Shown: piece after piece, positions 49,085 to 57,735 of the stretch
Position numbering within the stretch: position 1 is the stretch's first letter
Layout: each line of letters starts with the position of its first letter
Source of the DNA: Psychrobacter immobilis
GTDB lineage: Bacteria > Pseudomonadota > Gammaproteobacteria > Pseudomonadales > Moraxellaceae
Length of the DNA: 59,562 bases
Assembly: GCF_904846285.1 (NCBI RefSeq)
Contig: NZ_CAJHAD010000021.1
Coordinates: 1-59,562, forward strand
Reading direction: 5' to 3'
The notes under the pieces: model-generated
The model's database searches: none
The model's input: only the letters and a program-made list of their open reading frames with translations
Told to the model about the DNA's origin: nothing
Program-made: the position numbers and the translations under genes

Positions 49085-49489
49085 ATAATCCTTTATTTAG
49101 TAATCAAAGTTTGGCAAATCTATTATTACTATAAATTTTAGTTTCGGGTATGATGAAAGCCTATCGTCATTGTACCCCTACTCACTCAATCCTACCTTAA
49201 CATTGATGCCCAGAAATGCGTATCGTGTTTGTAGGACTTTTCTTTTATAATGGGTAACGATTTTTTATTTGAAATGCTTCAGTGGGTGTTGTATTAATGA
49301 CACATTTCACGTTATAGGTTGATATTTTTTAAGCAAATATTATTAACCTTAACGCCGTCAATTGATGCCGCAAAGACAGTTTTTATCGGGCAGCCATATG
49401 TCTGAGTAACGTTAGCGCCGCAAGCCTTATTATTCAATTGTTAAGCTAATGATGCCCTGAGATAAGCCACTAAAAGTTTAGGAGTAGGT
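49085..49489. other. Divergent spacer upstream of the ETF-QO gene
   Basis: A 405-base spacer. A TATAAT occurs at 49246-49251 without a good -35. No gene or RNA was recognised. Confidence 0.4.
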
Positions 49490-51388
49490 ATGCAAGAGCA
49501 AGACAATCAAACGCCAGTCGTTGATAGTGATGGTGTTAATAGCGACATCGCAAATACTGATACGTCAGTAGCAGAAACGGTAGCTACAGAAGTAGAAGCC
49601 ACACCAGAAGTTAAAGAAGTCGCCGTGACTGAAGAAGTTGCTGAAACTGAAGCAACAGAGGCGGCTGTGGTTGACGCGCCTGTGCTAGAAAAAGCACCGG
49701 AGCCAATCGTAGAACCTGTCGCTGCGGAGCCTGAAATCGAACGTGAATCGATGGAGTTTGACGTCATTATCGTCGGTGGTGGACCTGCAGGTCTATCTGC
49801 AGCTATCCGATTGCGTCAGCTTGCTATTGCAGCCGGCAACGACGAATTTATGGTTTGTGTGGTCGAAAAAGGTTCAGAGTTTGGTGCGCATACTTTATCT
49901 GGCGCTGTCATCGAGCCGCGTGCTTTAGACGAGCTGATACCAGACTGGAAAGAAAAAGGCGCGCCTCTAAACGTTCCTGCTATCGAAGACCGCGTGTACA
50001 TGCTCGGTTCTGCCACCAAAGCAACCAAACTTCCTGATGCTATCGTACCTGCCAGCATGCACAATCACGGCAACTATATCGTGTCATTAGGCAACGTCGT
50101 TCGTTGGTTGGCTGAGCAAGCAGAAGAGCTTGAAGTCATGATGTTCCCAGGCTTCCCTGCCGATGAAATTTTGTATAATGATGACGGTTCGGTAAGAGGC
50201 GTATTAACCGGCGATATGGGCGTTGCCGCCAATGGCGAAGCCAAATCTAGCTTTGAGCCAGGCTACCAGCTACTGGGTAAATACACTATCTTTGCCGAAG
50301 GTTGCCGCGGTCATTTGGGCAAGCGCCTCATCAGCCGTTTCGCTCTTGATAAAGACTCAGACCCTCAGCATTACGGTATTGGTCTAAAAGAGCTATGGGA
50401 AGTAAACCCAGAAAAGCATGAGCAAGGTGTGGTCATGCATGGTTCAGGTTGGCCATTAACTGACACTGGTTCTTCTGGTGGTTGGTGGTTATATTTCGAT
50501 GAAAACAACCAAGTAAGTTTTGGTATGGTTATCGATTTATCTTACTCAAACCCTTATATGTCACCGTTTGATGAAATGCAGCGCCTAAAACTGCATCCGC
50601 TCATTCGCAATGTCTTAGAAGGCGGTAAACGCCTCTCTTACGGCGCGCGTGCATTAACCAAAGGTGGCTTAAACTCATTACCAAAATTCACCTTCCCAGG
50701 TGGCGTCTTGGTCGGTGATGATGCTGGATTCTTAAACCCTGCCAAAATCAAAGGCACGCATACCTCAATGAAATCAGGTATGTTAGCGGCTGAAGCGATC
50801 TTTGAGGCGCTACAAGCCGGTCGTGAGCATGATGACGTGGTCGCTTATAGCACCATGTATAAAGAATCTTGGTTATATCAAGATAACTATGAAGCGCGTA
50901 ACTTTGCACCAGCGATGCACCGTCTGGGTCAATGGATGGGCGGCGCCTTTACATTTTTAGAGCAAAATTTACTAAAAGGTAAGATGCCACTGACTATCCA
51001 TGATAATAAGAGAGATTATGATCAGCTAGAGCGTGCAGCCCATGCTTATCAGCCAACCTATCCTAAGCCGGATGGTAAACTGATATTTGATAAGCTGTCA
51101 TCAGTCTTTATCTCTAATACCAACCATGCTGAAGACCAACCAACGCATCTGAAACTGACCGATCCTACGGTTCCTGTTTCTATCAACTTACCACTATATG
51201 CTGAGCCTGCGCGTCTATATTGCCCAGCGGGCGTTTATGAAGTGGTGAAAGATGCCGAAGGTGCCAAGTTTGTCATCAATGCGCAAAACTGCGTGCATTG
51301 TAAAACCTGTGATATCAAAGACCCGGCGCAGAACATTACTTGGGTGACGCCAGAAGGCGGCGGCGGTCCTAACTATCCAAACATGTAA
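49490..51388 (+). CDS. Electron transfer flavoprotein-ubiquinone oxidoreductase with N-terminal extension
   Basis: A 632-residue membrane-associated flavoprotein that passes electrons from ETF to the quinone pool. The FAD motif is VGGGPAGLSAA (from Val95). A 4Fe-4S cluster is held by Cys578, Cys601, Cys604 and Cys607 (CPAGVY, CVHCKTC). Family segments include GAVIEPRALDEL and GTHTSMKSG. Residues 1-87 are a Glu/Ala/Val-rich disordered extension not found in typical ETF-QO. The extension is probably translated: AGGAG is well placed before the ATG at 49490, while Met88 (49751) has no ribosome site. It links functionally with fadBA. Confidence 0.94.
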   Translation: MQEQDNQTPVVDSDGVNSDIANTDTSVAETVATEVEATPEVKEVAVTEEVAETEATEAAVVDAPVLEKAPEPIVEPVAAEPEIERESMEFDVIIVGGGPAGLSAAIRLRQLAIAAGNDEFMVCVVEKGSEFGAHTLSGAVIEPRALDELIPDWKEKGAPLNVPAIEDRVYMLGSATKATKLPDAIVPASMHNHGNYIVSLGNVVRWLAEQAEELEVMMFPGFPADEILYNDDGSVRGVLTGDMGVAANGEAKSSFEPGYQLLGKYTIFAEGCRGHLGKRLISRFALDKDSDPQHYGIGLKELWEVNPEKHEQGVVMHGSGWPLTDTGSSGGWWLYFDENNQVSFGMVIDLSYSNPYMSPFDEMQRLKLHPLIRNVLEGGKRLSYGARALTKGGLNSLPKFTFPGGVLVGDDAGFLNPAKIKGTHTSMKSGMLAAEAIFEALQAGREHDDVVAYSTMYKESWLYQDNYEARNFAPAMHRLGQWMGGAFTFLEQNLLKGKMPLTIHDNKRDYDQLERAAHAYQPTYPKPDGKLIFDKLSSVFISNTNHAEDQPTHLKLTDPTVPVSINLPLYAEPARLYCPAGVYEVVKDAEGAKFVINAQNCVHCKTCDIKDPAQNITWVTPEGGGGPNYPNM

Positions 51389-51412
51389 ACCCTGTTTGAG
51401 GTAATATAGCTT

Positions 51413-51453
51413 CATAAAAAACCGCTCTTATAATCATAAGAGCGGTTTTTTGA
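51413..51453. terminator. Bidirectional terminator between ETF-QO and the AGCS symporter
   Basis: The stem AAAAACCGCTCTTAT / ATAAGAGCGGTTTTT lies between convergent genes. Confidence 0.93.
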
Positions 51454-51498
51454 TGCTTGTAGCTTGAATGGCATATTTTCTTGATTTGCTTTTAAAGG

Positions 51499-52995
51499 TT
51501 AATCAGTCCACGCATCACGATTGGCTTCATCTTTTAATTTCACAAAGTCATCGGGATCGAACTTGATTTGATCGCCCGTTTTACCTTCTTTGATTTGTCT
51601 TTCATAATCACGCAATATTCTGAGCGCAACCGGTGACAAGATTAAAATCGCTATTAAGTTAACGAGTGCCATGAGACCCATCGATAAGTCAGCAAAGTTC
51701 CAAATAGCAGGTAAGCTAGCAATAGCGCCGACGAACACCATGCCCAAAACCATAAAGCGGAAAATCATAATCATGACTTTGGCATTTTTTTCACCAGAGA
51801 TAAATTCAAGATTAGATTCACCATAACTATAGTTGGCAATGATAGAAGTAAACGAGAAGAAGAAAATAGCAATCGCGACGAAAATCACGCCCATATCACC
51901 CACATACTTCGACAATGCTAACTGGGTTAATTGAATACCCTCTTGTTCGACACTCGGGTCGACCACGCCAGAGAGAATAATAATGGCAGCAGTGGCTGAA
52001 CAGATAACCAGCGTATCCATAAATACACCCAGCATTTGCATAAAACCTTGCACGGCAGGATGGTCAGGATGGCTTTTTGCCGTTGCCGCTGCATTAGGCG
52101 CTGAGCCCATACCGGCTTCGTTCGAAAACAAACCGCGTTTGATACCGTTAATCATTGCCTGTGCAATACCATAACCAATTACACCGCCCGCCGCCTGCTC
52201 AAAGCCAAAGGCCGATTTTACAATCAAGGCAATCGCTGCTGGGAACTCGCTAAAGTTGGTGACAATAATATAAAGTGCCAATAAGATATAAAGAATCGCC
52301 ATAACTGGCACGATTTTACCCGCGATACGCGCAACCGAACGTAGACCACCAAATACCACTGGCGCGACTAGCACCACCAATACCAAACCTGTCATCCAAG
52401 TCGGAATCCCAAAGGCTTGATTGGTCGCTTGTGCAATGGTATTTGACTGTACGCCATTGAACGCCAAACCAAAAGCAACCAACAAACAAAGCGAGAAAAA
52501 TATCGCTAGCCAGCGCTTACCCAAACCTTTTTCAATATAATAAGCTGGTCCACCGCGGTAAACATTGTCATTATGCGGCACTTTGTAGGCTTGCGCTAAG
52601 GTTGACTCGATGAAACTGGTCGACATACCCACGATCGCCGTCATCCACATCCAAAACACCGCCCCCGGTCCACCAAGATAGATAGCAATGGCGACCCCTG
52701 CCAGATTACCGGTGCCAACACGCGCTGCTAAGGACGTCATCAGCGCTTCAAATGAGCTGATACCGCCATCTTTACGCCCTTGATTTGACACTCGCAATAA
52801 CTGCCACATATGGCCGAAGTGACGAAACTGAATAAAGCGCGTAGCAATGGTAAAATAAAGACCAGCACCAATCAAAACGAACATCAGCAAGCCATACCAT
52901 GGATTACTGGCGATTAACCAATCATTGTTACCCCAAATAATACTAACACCGTAATTAACGGCGCTATTAAACCAACCTGCTATGCTTTCGTTCAT
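51499..52995 (-). CDS. Sodium:alanine/glycine symporter (AGCS family)
   Basis: A 498-residue carrier with about eleven membrane helices. The family signature GGPGAVFWMWMTAIVGM and the FSNEAGMGSAPNAAATAKS segment are clear. It would import alanine or glycine with Na+. The C-terminal cytoplasmic tail is charged (FDPDDFVKLKDEAN). A 1.1 kb spacer lies upstream. Confidence 0.94.
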   Translation of the reverse strand: MNESIAGWFNSAVNYGVSIIWGNNDWLIASNPWYGLLMFVLIGAGLYFTIATRFIQFRHFGHMWQLLRVSNQGRKDGGISSFEALMTSLAARVGTGNLAGVAIAIYLGGPGAVFWMWMTAIVGMSTSFIESTLAQAYKVPHNDNVYRGGPAYYIEKGLGKRWLAIFFSLCLLVAFGLAFNGVQSNTIAQATNQAFGIPTWMTGLVLVVLVAPVVFGGLRSVARIAGKIVPVMAILYILLALYIIVTNFSEFPAAIALIVKSAFGFEQAAGGVIGYGIAQAMINGIKRGLFSNEAGMGSAPNAAATAKSHPDHPAVQGFMQMLGVFMDTLVICSATAAIIILSGVVDPSVEQEGIQLTQLALSKYVGDMGVIFVAIAIFFFSFTSIIANYSYGESNLEFISGEKNAKVMIMIFRFMVLGMVFVGAIASLPAIWNFADLSMGLMALVNLIAILILSPVALRILRDYERQIKEGKTGDQIKFDPDDFVKLKDEANRDAWTD

Positions 52996-53419
52996 ACTAT
53001 ATTTCCCTGACTGACTTTCTATATTTTTAACATACGTTATTAATTAATGTGACTGTCCACCCTCTTATGACGCTTTGTTCTCTCCTGACCTCTCTAAGAG
53101 TATTGGAAAACTAAGCGATAAAGTGGCAATAAAATCACCCATATCATGTTGGCGTATTTTAACTGACTGGTGATTATTTAACTGTTTCAATCCTTTATTT
53201 AGAACTTTTAATATCTCTAAACTTTTGACGAGTGAAAAAATTTAAATAAAAAATCTATTGTTATAAATAAATGAATAATAAAAAACTTTTAAGACTGATT
53301 AATAGTGATGACAGTATGGCTATATTTATATAACGCTTATTTATTACAAAAAAACTTGGTAACATAACATGCGTTTATGAATTCTTGATTGTTATTCTTA
53401 AAATAAATGCCATTTTTGA

Positions 53420-53464
53420 CTTCTAGCTATTAATATAGCTAGAAGAGAAAATCCTTAACGTTAA
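53420..53464. repeat. Perfect 11-base stem hairpin plus adjacent palindrome
   Basis: CTTCTAGCTAT and ATAGCTAGAAG are separated by TAAT at 53420-53445. Ten bases later lies the 10-base palindrome TTAACGTTAA (53455-53464). No T-run follows on either strand, so it is not a simple terminator. It may be a pair of operators. Confidence 0.55.
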
Positions 53465-53634
53465 TAAGGTTTTAGTAGGCTATTCTGTCAAAGACGGGAG
53501 GTTTATTAACCTTTACTAACATAAGTTAGCTAGAGTTTCTATGGAACGAATATTTAGTTACATAAAGTAAATAAAATTTATTTATTGTTAATTAAGTCAA
53601 TATTGTATATATTCCTAATAAGTTTATAAAAAAC

Positions 53635-53679
53635 GCTTGCAATACTTACTGGAATGAATAAGTTATGAAGTATTGAAGC
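53635..53679. repeat. Inverted repeat upstream of the symporter pair
   Basis: GCTTGCAATACTT (53635-53647) pairs with AAGTATTGAAGC (53668-53679), with one bulged base and a 20-base loop. Confidence 0.45.
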
Positions 53680-53699
53680 CATATTATCGGGAAGATGAT

Positions 53700-53828
53700 A
53701 TGAATAATGAGACAGAGGATTGTCAGCCAATACCGACCCTCCTACTTAAATCTCACTGTTTATATCCGCTTAATTTTATAAAAACCCCTTTATCTCTGTT
53801 AATAGATAACGAAAAGATAAATTTTTAA
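53700..53828 (+). CDS. Possible 42-residue small protein
   Basis: An ATG frame of 42 codons preceded by GGGAAG at suitable spacing. The product contains a mildly hydrophobic middle (IPTLLLKSHCLYPLNF). It lies 285 bases before the symporter small subunit. It could be a leader peptide or chance; I give it low weight. Confidence 0.2.
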   Translation: MNNETEDCQPIPTLLLKSHCLYPLNFIKTPLSLLIDNEKINF

Positions 53829-54113
53829 CCGGTTAATATTGATTTTATCCTGCAAATTTCATGGTGTCATACCGAGCAACTTAACATCAGTGTATGTATC
53901 GCTCGCATTGAAAGAATTTGCTCATATGTTGATAATTTTGGGTTACTTATCTGATTGATCATTCTGCTTTAGCCGTTCGTCTACCGTTTTTATGGTTGTA
54001 AGATGGACTGAGTGTCACACTGCTTTTGTTAGTGGCACAAACACTAAAGCAAAATGACTTGTCAGACTCAAATCAGTGACCTTGTTTTTATGTTAGGCAA
54101 AAGGAGTTGTCCT

Positions 54114-54374
54114 ATGGAGAACCACAACGATTCATCAGGTTATTGGCGCGCCAATCTCCGTCTCATCAAAGTCAGCCTCGTCATTTGGGCGTTAGTCTCT
54201 TATGGTTTTGGCATCTTGCTACGTCCATTATTGTCAGGTATTCGAATAGGCGGTACCGATATAAGCTTTTGGTTTGCACAACAAGGGGCGCTTATCGTAT
54301 TTATTGCCCTAATCTTCTTCTATGCATGGCGCATGAATAAACTAGATAAACAATATGGTGTAGACGAGGAATAG
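54114..54374 (+). CDS. DUF4212 small subunit of a Na+/solute symporter
   Basis: An 86-residue protein with two membrane helices (about 18-40 and 52-72) of the DUF4212 family (TIGR03647-type putative solute:sodium symporter small subunit). The motifs YWRANLRLIKVSLVIW and FWFAQQGALIVF are typical. A start at 54054 is in frame, but AAAGGAG precedes the ATG at 54114. It lies 4 bases before the large subunit, the conserved order. Confidence 0.9.
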   Translation: MENHNDSSGYWRANLRLIKVSLVIWALVSYGFGILLRPLLSGIRIGGTDISFWFAQQGALIVFIALIFFYAWRMNKLDKQYGVDEE

Positions 54375-54378
54375 CCCT

Positions 54379-56247
54379 ATGAGTCAATTTACGATTAATA
54401 TTATTTTTGTAGGCCTATCCTTCGCTCTATACTTCGGTATTGCTTGGTGGGCACGTGCAGGTTCGACCAGTGAGTTTTATGTAGCTGGCGGCGGTGTGCA
54501 TCCAGTAATGAATGGTATGGCAACGGCTGCTGACTGGATGAGTGCGGCGTCATTTATCTCGATGGCAGGTATTATTGCAACGGGCGGTTATGCTGCTTCA
54601 ACGTATTTGATGGGTTGGACAGGCGGTTATGTTCTACTGGCCATGCTCCTAGCGCCTTACCTACGTAAATTTGGTAAGTTCACGGTTCCTGATTTTATTG
54701 GCGACCGTTTTTATTCCAAGACCGCTGCTATGATCGCAGTCGTTTGTTTGATTATTGCATCAACCACTTATGTTATCGGTCAGATGACCGGTGCTGGTGT
54801 GGCATTCTCACGCTTCCTAGAGGTTGATAACACCACTGGTCTAATTATTGCCGCTGTTGTTGTATTCTTCTACGCCGTACTTGGTGGTATGAAAGGGATT
54901 ACCTACACGCAGGTTGCGCAGTATGTGGTTCTAATGATTGCCTATACGATTCCTGCTGTATTTATCTCACTTGAGTTAACGGGCAACCCGATTCCAGGTC
55001 TTGGTTTGTTCTCAAACCATGTTGAAGCAGGTATTCCTATCTTAACCAAGCTTGATCAAATCGTCGTCGACTTAGGCTTTACCGCTTATACCGCTGATGT
55101 GCCGAACAAGCTAAACATGGTGCTATTTACGTTATCATTGATGATTGGTACAGCGGGTCTACCGCACGTTATCATTCGCTTTTTCACGGTTCCTAAGGTG
55201 GCTGACGCCCGTTGGACAGCTGGTTGGACGTTAGTTTTCATCTCGCTACTATATTTCACTGCACCGGCAGTAGGTGCGATGGCACGTTTAAACCTAATCG
55301 ATACCATTTATCCACAAGGTGTTGACGCTCCTGCTATCGAATATGATCAACGTCCAGACTGGATGAGAACATGGGAAGAAACGGGTCTTATTAAGTATAA
55401 CGATCTCAATAACGATGGTCGTATCCAGTTATATGCCGATAGTGGACTTGGTGCAGCAGAGCTAGCATTGGCTGCCGCAAACACTGATGGCGGCGATGTC
55501 GCTGCTACAACAGCTGCGGTCGAAAAAGCAAAAGCTGAACATGCTTTAGAGCGTGATGGTGTATTTGTTGATAGAGGCTGGGCAGGTAACGAGCTTGACG
55601 TAAACGCTGATATCTTAGTATTGGCTAACCCAGAAATTGCACAGCTACCAGGTTGGGTTATTGGTCTTATCGCCGCCGGTGGTTTGGCAGCAGCGCTATC
55701 AACGGCAGCTGGTCTACTACTTGCTATCTCATCAGCGATTAGTCATGACTTAATCAAGCGTAACCTTAACCCTAATATTAGTGATGCAGGCGAGCTAAAA
55801 GTAGCACGTATCACGATGGCTATCGCGATTGTGGTTGCGACATGGCTCGGTATTAACCCTCCAGGGTTTGCCGCACAGGTCGTAGCATTAGCCTTTGGTA
55901 TTGCGGGTGCTTCACTTTTCCCTGTATTAATGATGGGTATTTTCTCGAAACGTATTAATAACCTTGGCGCCATTGCTGGTATGCTAACCGGTCTTATTAG
56001 TATTTTGGTCTATATCTTTGTCTTCAAAGGTTGGTTCTTCATTACTGGTACTGCAAACTTCCCTGATACTGAAGAGTACTGGTTGTTTGGTATCTCACCA
56101 TTATCATTTGGTGCGGTTGGTGCATTGCTTAACTTTATCGTTGCATTCGCTGTTTCTTATGCGACTGCGCCTCCACCAGCACATATCCAAGAGTTGGTTG
56201 AAAGTGTTCGTTCTCCGCGTGGCGCTGGTGCGGCAATCGATCACTAA
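54379..56247 (+). CDS. Sodium:solute symporter large subunit (SSS family, VC_2705-like)
   Basis: A 622-residue SSS-family transporter, close to the acetate permease group. TSEFYVAGGGVHPVMNG and NGMATAADWMSAASFISMAG are the conserved N-terminal segments. An extramembrane insert at about 320-420 carries NDLNNDGRIQLY, which matches an EF-hand-type calcium loop (DxNxDG), followed by an Ala-rich helix. With the DUF4212 subunit 4 bases upstream it forms a two-part carrier. The substrate is probably acetate or a small monocarboxylate by family, not shown here. A terminator follows. Confidence 0.9.
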   Translation: MSQFTINIIFVGLSFALYFGIAWWARAGSTSEFYVAGGGVHPVMNGMATAADWMSAASFISMAGIIATGGYAASTYLMGWTGGYVLLAMLLAPYLRKFGKFTVPDFIGDRFYSKTAAMIAVVCLIIASTTYVIGQMTGAGVAFSRFLEVDNTTGLIIAAVVVFFYAVLGGMKGITYTQVAQYVVLMIAYTIPAVFISLELTGNPIPGLGLFSNHVEAGIPILTKLDQIVVDLGFTAYTADVPNKLNMVLFTLSLMIGTAGLPHVIIRFFTVPKVADARWTAGWTLVFISLLYFTAPAVGAMARLNLIDTIYPQGVDAPAIEYDQRPDWMRTWEETGLIKYNDLNNDGRIQLYADSGLGAAELALAAANTDGGDVAATTAAVEKAKAEHALERDGVFVDRGWAGNELDVNADILVLANPEIAQLPGWVIGLIAAGGLAAALSTAAGLLLAISSAISHDLIKRNLNPNISDAGELKVARITMAIAIVVATWLGINPPGFAAQVVALAFGIAGASLFPVLMMGIFSKRINNLGAIAGMLTGLISILVYIFVFKGWFFITGTANFPDTEEYWLFGISPLSFGAVGALLNFIVAFAVSYATAPPPAHIQELVESVRSPRGAGAAIDH

Positions 56248-56289
56248 GCCATTAAAAGTGCAAATGATGGATAATCTTTTACGATAATA

Positions 56290-56329
56290 TATCACTCACA
56301 GGCAGTAGCTGCTTGTGAGTGATTTTTTT
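56290..56329 (+). terminator. Terminator after the symporter pair
   Basis: The stem ATCACTCACAGGCAG / GCTTGTGAGTGAT is followed by seven T. Confidence 0.9.
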
Positions 56330-56467
56330 ATCCATCACTCTTAAAAGTAAAAATGATGAGAAAAATATTCATAAATGACATAATAAATGCGCTTAAAATA
56401 CTCATAAAAGTAAATTTGTTTTTAATAATTGGTATTAAATGCGCTGATGGCGTTAAGGAAAAATCTT

Positions 56468-57013
56468 ATGCTTTTTGAGTTTATCGCTACCATAGCAGCT
56501 GGGTTTGGTTTGGCTGGGATAGCATTGGTTATAACTCACTTGAGTAAACTGGCTGGTAAGAAAGCACCAAGATGGCTTATTCCATTATTTGGTGCCATCG
56601 GTATCTTTGGTTTTCAAATAAGCCAAGAGTATAGCTGGTTAGGTCAGCAGGTCGCCCAGCTTCCTGAAGGCGTTCATGTTGTTAAAAAGGTTGAAGAAAG
56701 CACGTGGTTTCGTCCTTGGTCATATGTCAAACCACAGACATTACGCTTTATCGCCGCTGATAGCGGACACGCTCGCGCCAACGCCGATGCGCCAAATATT
56801 TATTTGGTTAATTTGTATTTGTTTGAAAGACGTAGAAGTGTGCAGCAAGTACCGCAAGTTATCGATTGTGCTGCCCCTGCTCGTGCAGATTATGTGCTAC
56901 AAGAAAAAGACAGTAAGCTCAGTATTGATGAGCACGTGAAGCAAACCACCAAGTGGCGACCTTTGGAAAAGACAGACCCGCTGTATATCAATGTTTGTAT
57001 CAATAAAAGTTAA
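56468..57013 (+). CDS. Orphan membrane protein
   Basis: A 181-residue protein I do not recognise. The first 45 residues contain two hydrophobic helices (about 2-23 and 33-48) separated by KLAGKKAPR. The remaining 130 residues are soluble and contain a Trp-rich segment (STWFRPWSYVKPQ) and two cysteines. AAGGA is well spaced before the ATG at 56468; an upstream start at 56429 lacks one. Likely inner-membrane with a periplasmic or cytoplasmic domain. Unknown function. Confidence 0.65.
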   Translation: MLFEFIATIAAGFGLAGIALVITHLSKLAGKKAPRWLIPLFGAIGIFGFQISQEYSWLGQQVAQLPEGVHVVKKVEESTWFRPWSYVKPQTLRFIAADSGHARANADAPNIYLVNLYLFERRRSVQQVPQVIDCAAPARADYVLQEKDSKLSIDEHVKQTTKWRPLEKTDPLYINVCINKS

Positions 57014-57085
57014 GACTGATATCTTATTGAAAATATCATATTAAAAACAAATCTAATATTGAAAATATTGTTGTGCTCATAGGAG

Positions 57086-57691
57086 TTAATAGCGCGTATT
57101 CATACTGCTATAAGCATGCTTTGAATTCGCTCCTAACAGTAAGCCGGCGCATAGCCCACCAAAATGCGCCGCAAATGAAATGCCTTGCTGCGGCATCAAA
57201 CCTTGTTTAATGATCAACCAATAACCTGTGCCCATCACGATACAAGCCAATAAGTAGCCCCAACGCCTTGCAAATACTGCCCCGCCTATCATGTAACCAA
57301 GCATCGCAAAACAAAGCCCCGACGCGCCGATATGAATCGATAACGGCGAACCAATGACCCAAGTTACCAATCCTGACGCTACGATTAATTTAAGCAGCGT
57401 ACGATAAGCATTATTTTCAAATAGCCCAAATAAAAATAGAATTTGTAATAGCGTTAACGTATTGCCAAGTAAGTGGGAAAAATTGCCATGCATTGTCCAT
57501 GATGCAAAAACCCCAATCATACTACCAGTATCTAGGGCACGTGGCACAATACCAAAAATATTCCACAGACCAAAAAATACCGTTTCATTAAGAAAGAACA
57601 TACCCCACATCGGTATAAGTACAAAAGCATATAAACCGATAACTTGCTTAATTCTTTGCATGACGAGGGTGAATAATTGCTGCCATTTCAT
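57086..57691 (-). CDS. Rhomboid-family intramembrane serine protease
   Basis: A 201-residue protein with six predicted helices. The HGNFSHLLGN segment gives the helix-2 residues. The nucleophile is in GASGLCFAML (GxSG), and the catalytic His is in SFAAHFGGLCAG. All active-site residues are present, so it should cleave within membrane helices. AAAGG lies ten bases before the ATG. It lies 44 bases downstream of the 5'-nucleotidase gene on the same strand. Confidence 0.92.
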   Translation of the reverse strand: MKWQQLFTLVMQRIKQVIGLYAFVLIPMWGMFFLNETVFFGLWNIFGIVPRALDTGSMIGVFASWTMHGNFSHLLGNTLTLLQILFLFGLFENNAYRTLLKLIVASGLVTWVIGSPLSIHIGASGLCFAMLGYMIGGAVFARRWGYLLACIVMGTGYWLIIKQGLMPQQGISFAAHFGGLCAGLLLGANSKHAYSSMNTRY

Positions 57692-57735
57692 CTGACGTAT
57701 TACCTTTTAAGCCTTCTAATTTTATTAAAAATCTA

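Larger units (their letters stand above)
52996..54113. other. 1.1 kb AT-rich spacer with palindromes
   Basis: The longest gene-free stretch in the window, between divergent transporter genes. It contains three palindromes (53420-53445, 53455-53464, 53635-53679) and a possible 42-codon frame at 53700. Neither a sigma-54 promoter nor a CRP site was recognised, and no transposase remnant was seen. Confidence 0.5.

Noticed and set aside
52996..54113. Degraded mobile element in the 1.1 kb spacer
   Set aside because: No transposase fragment, terminal repeats or target duplication could be recognised.
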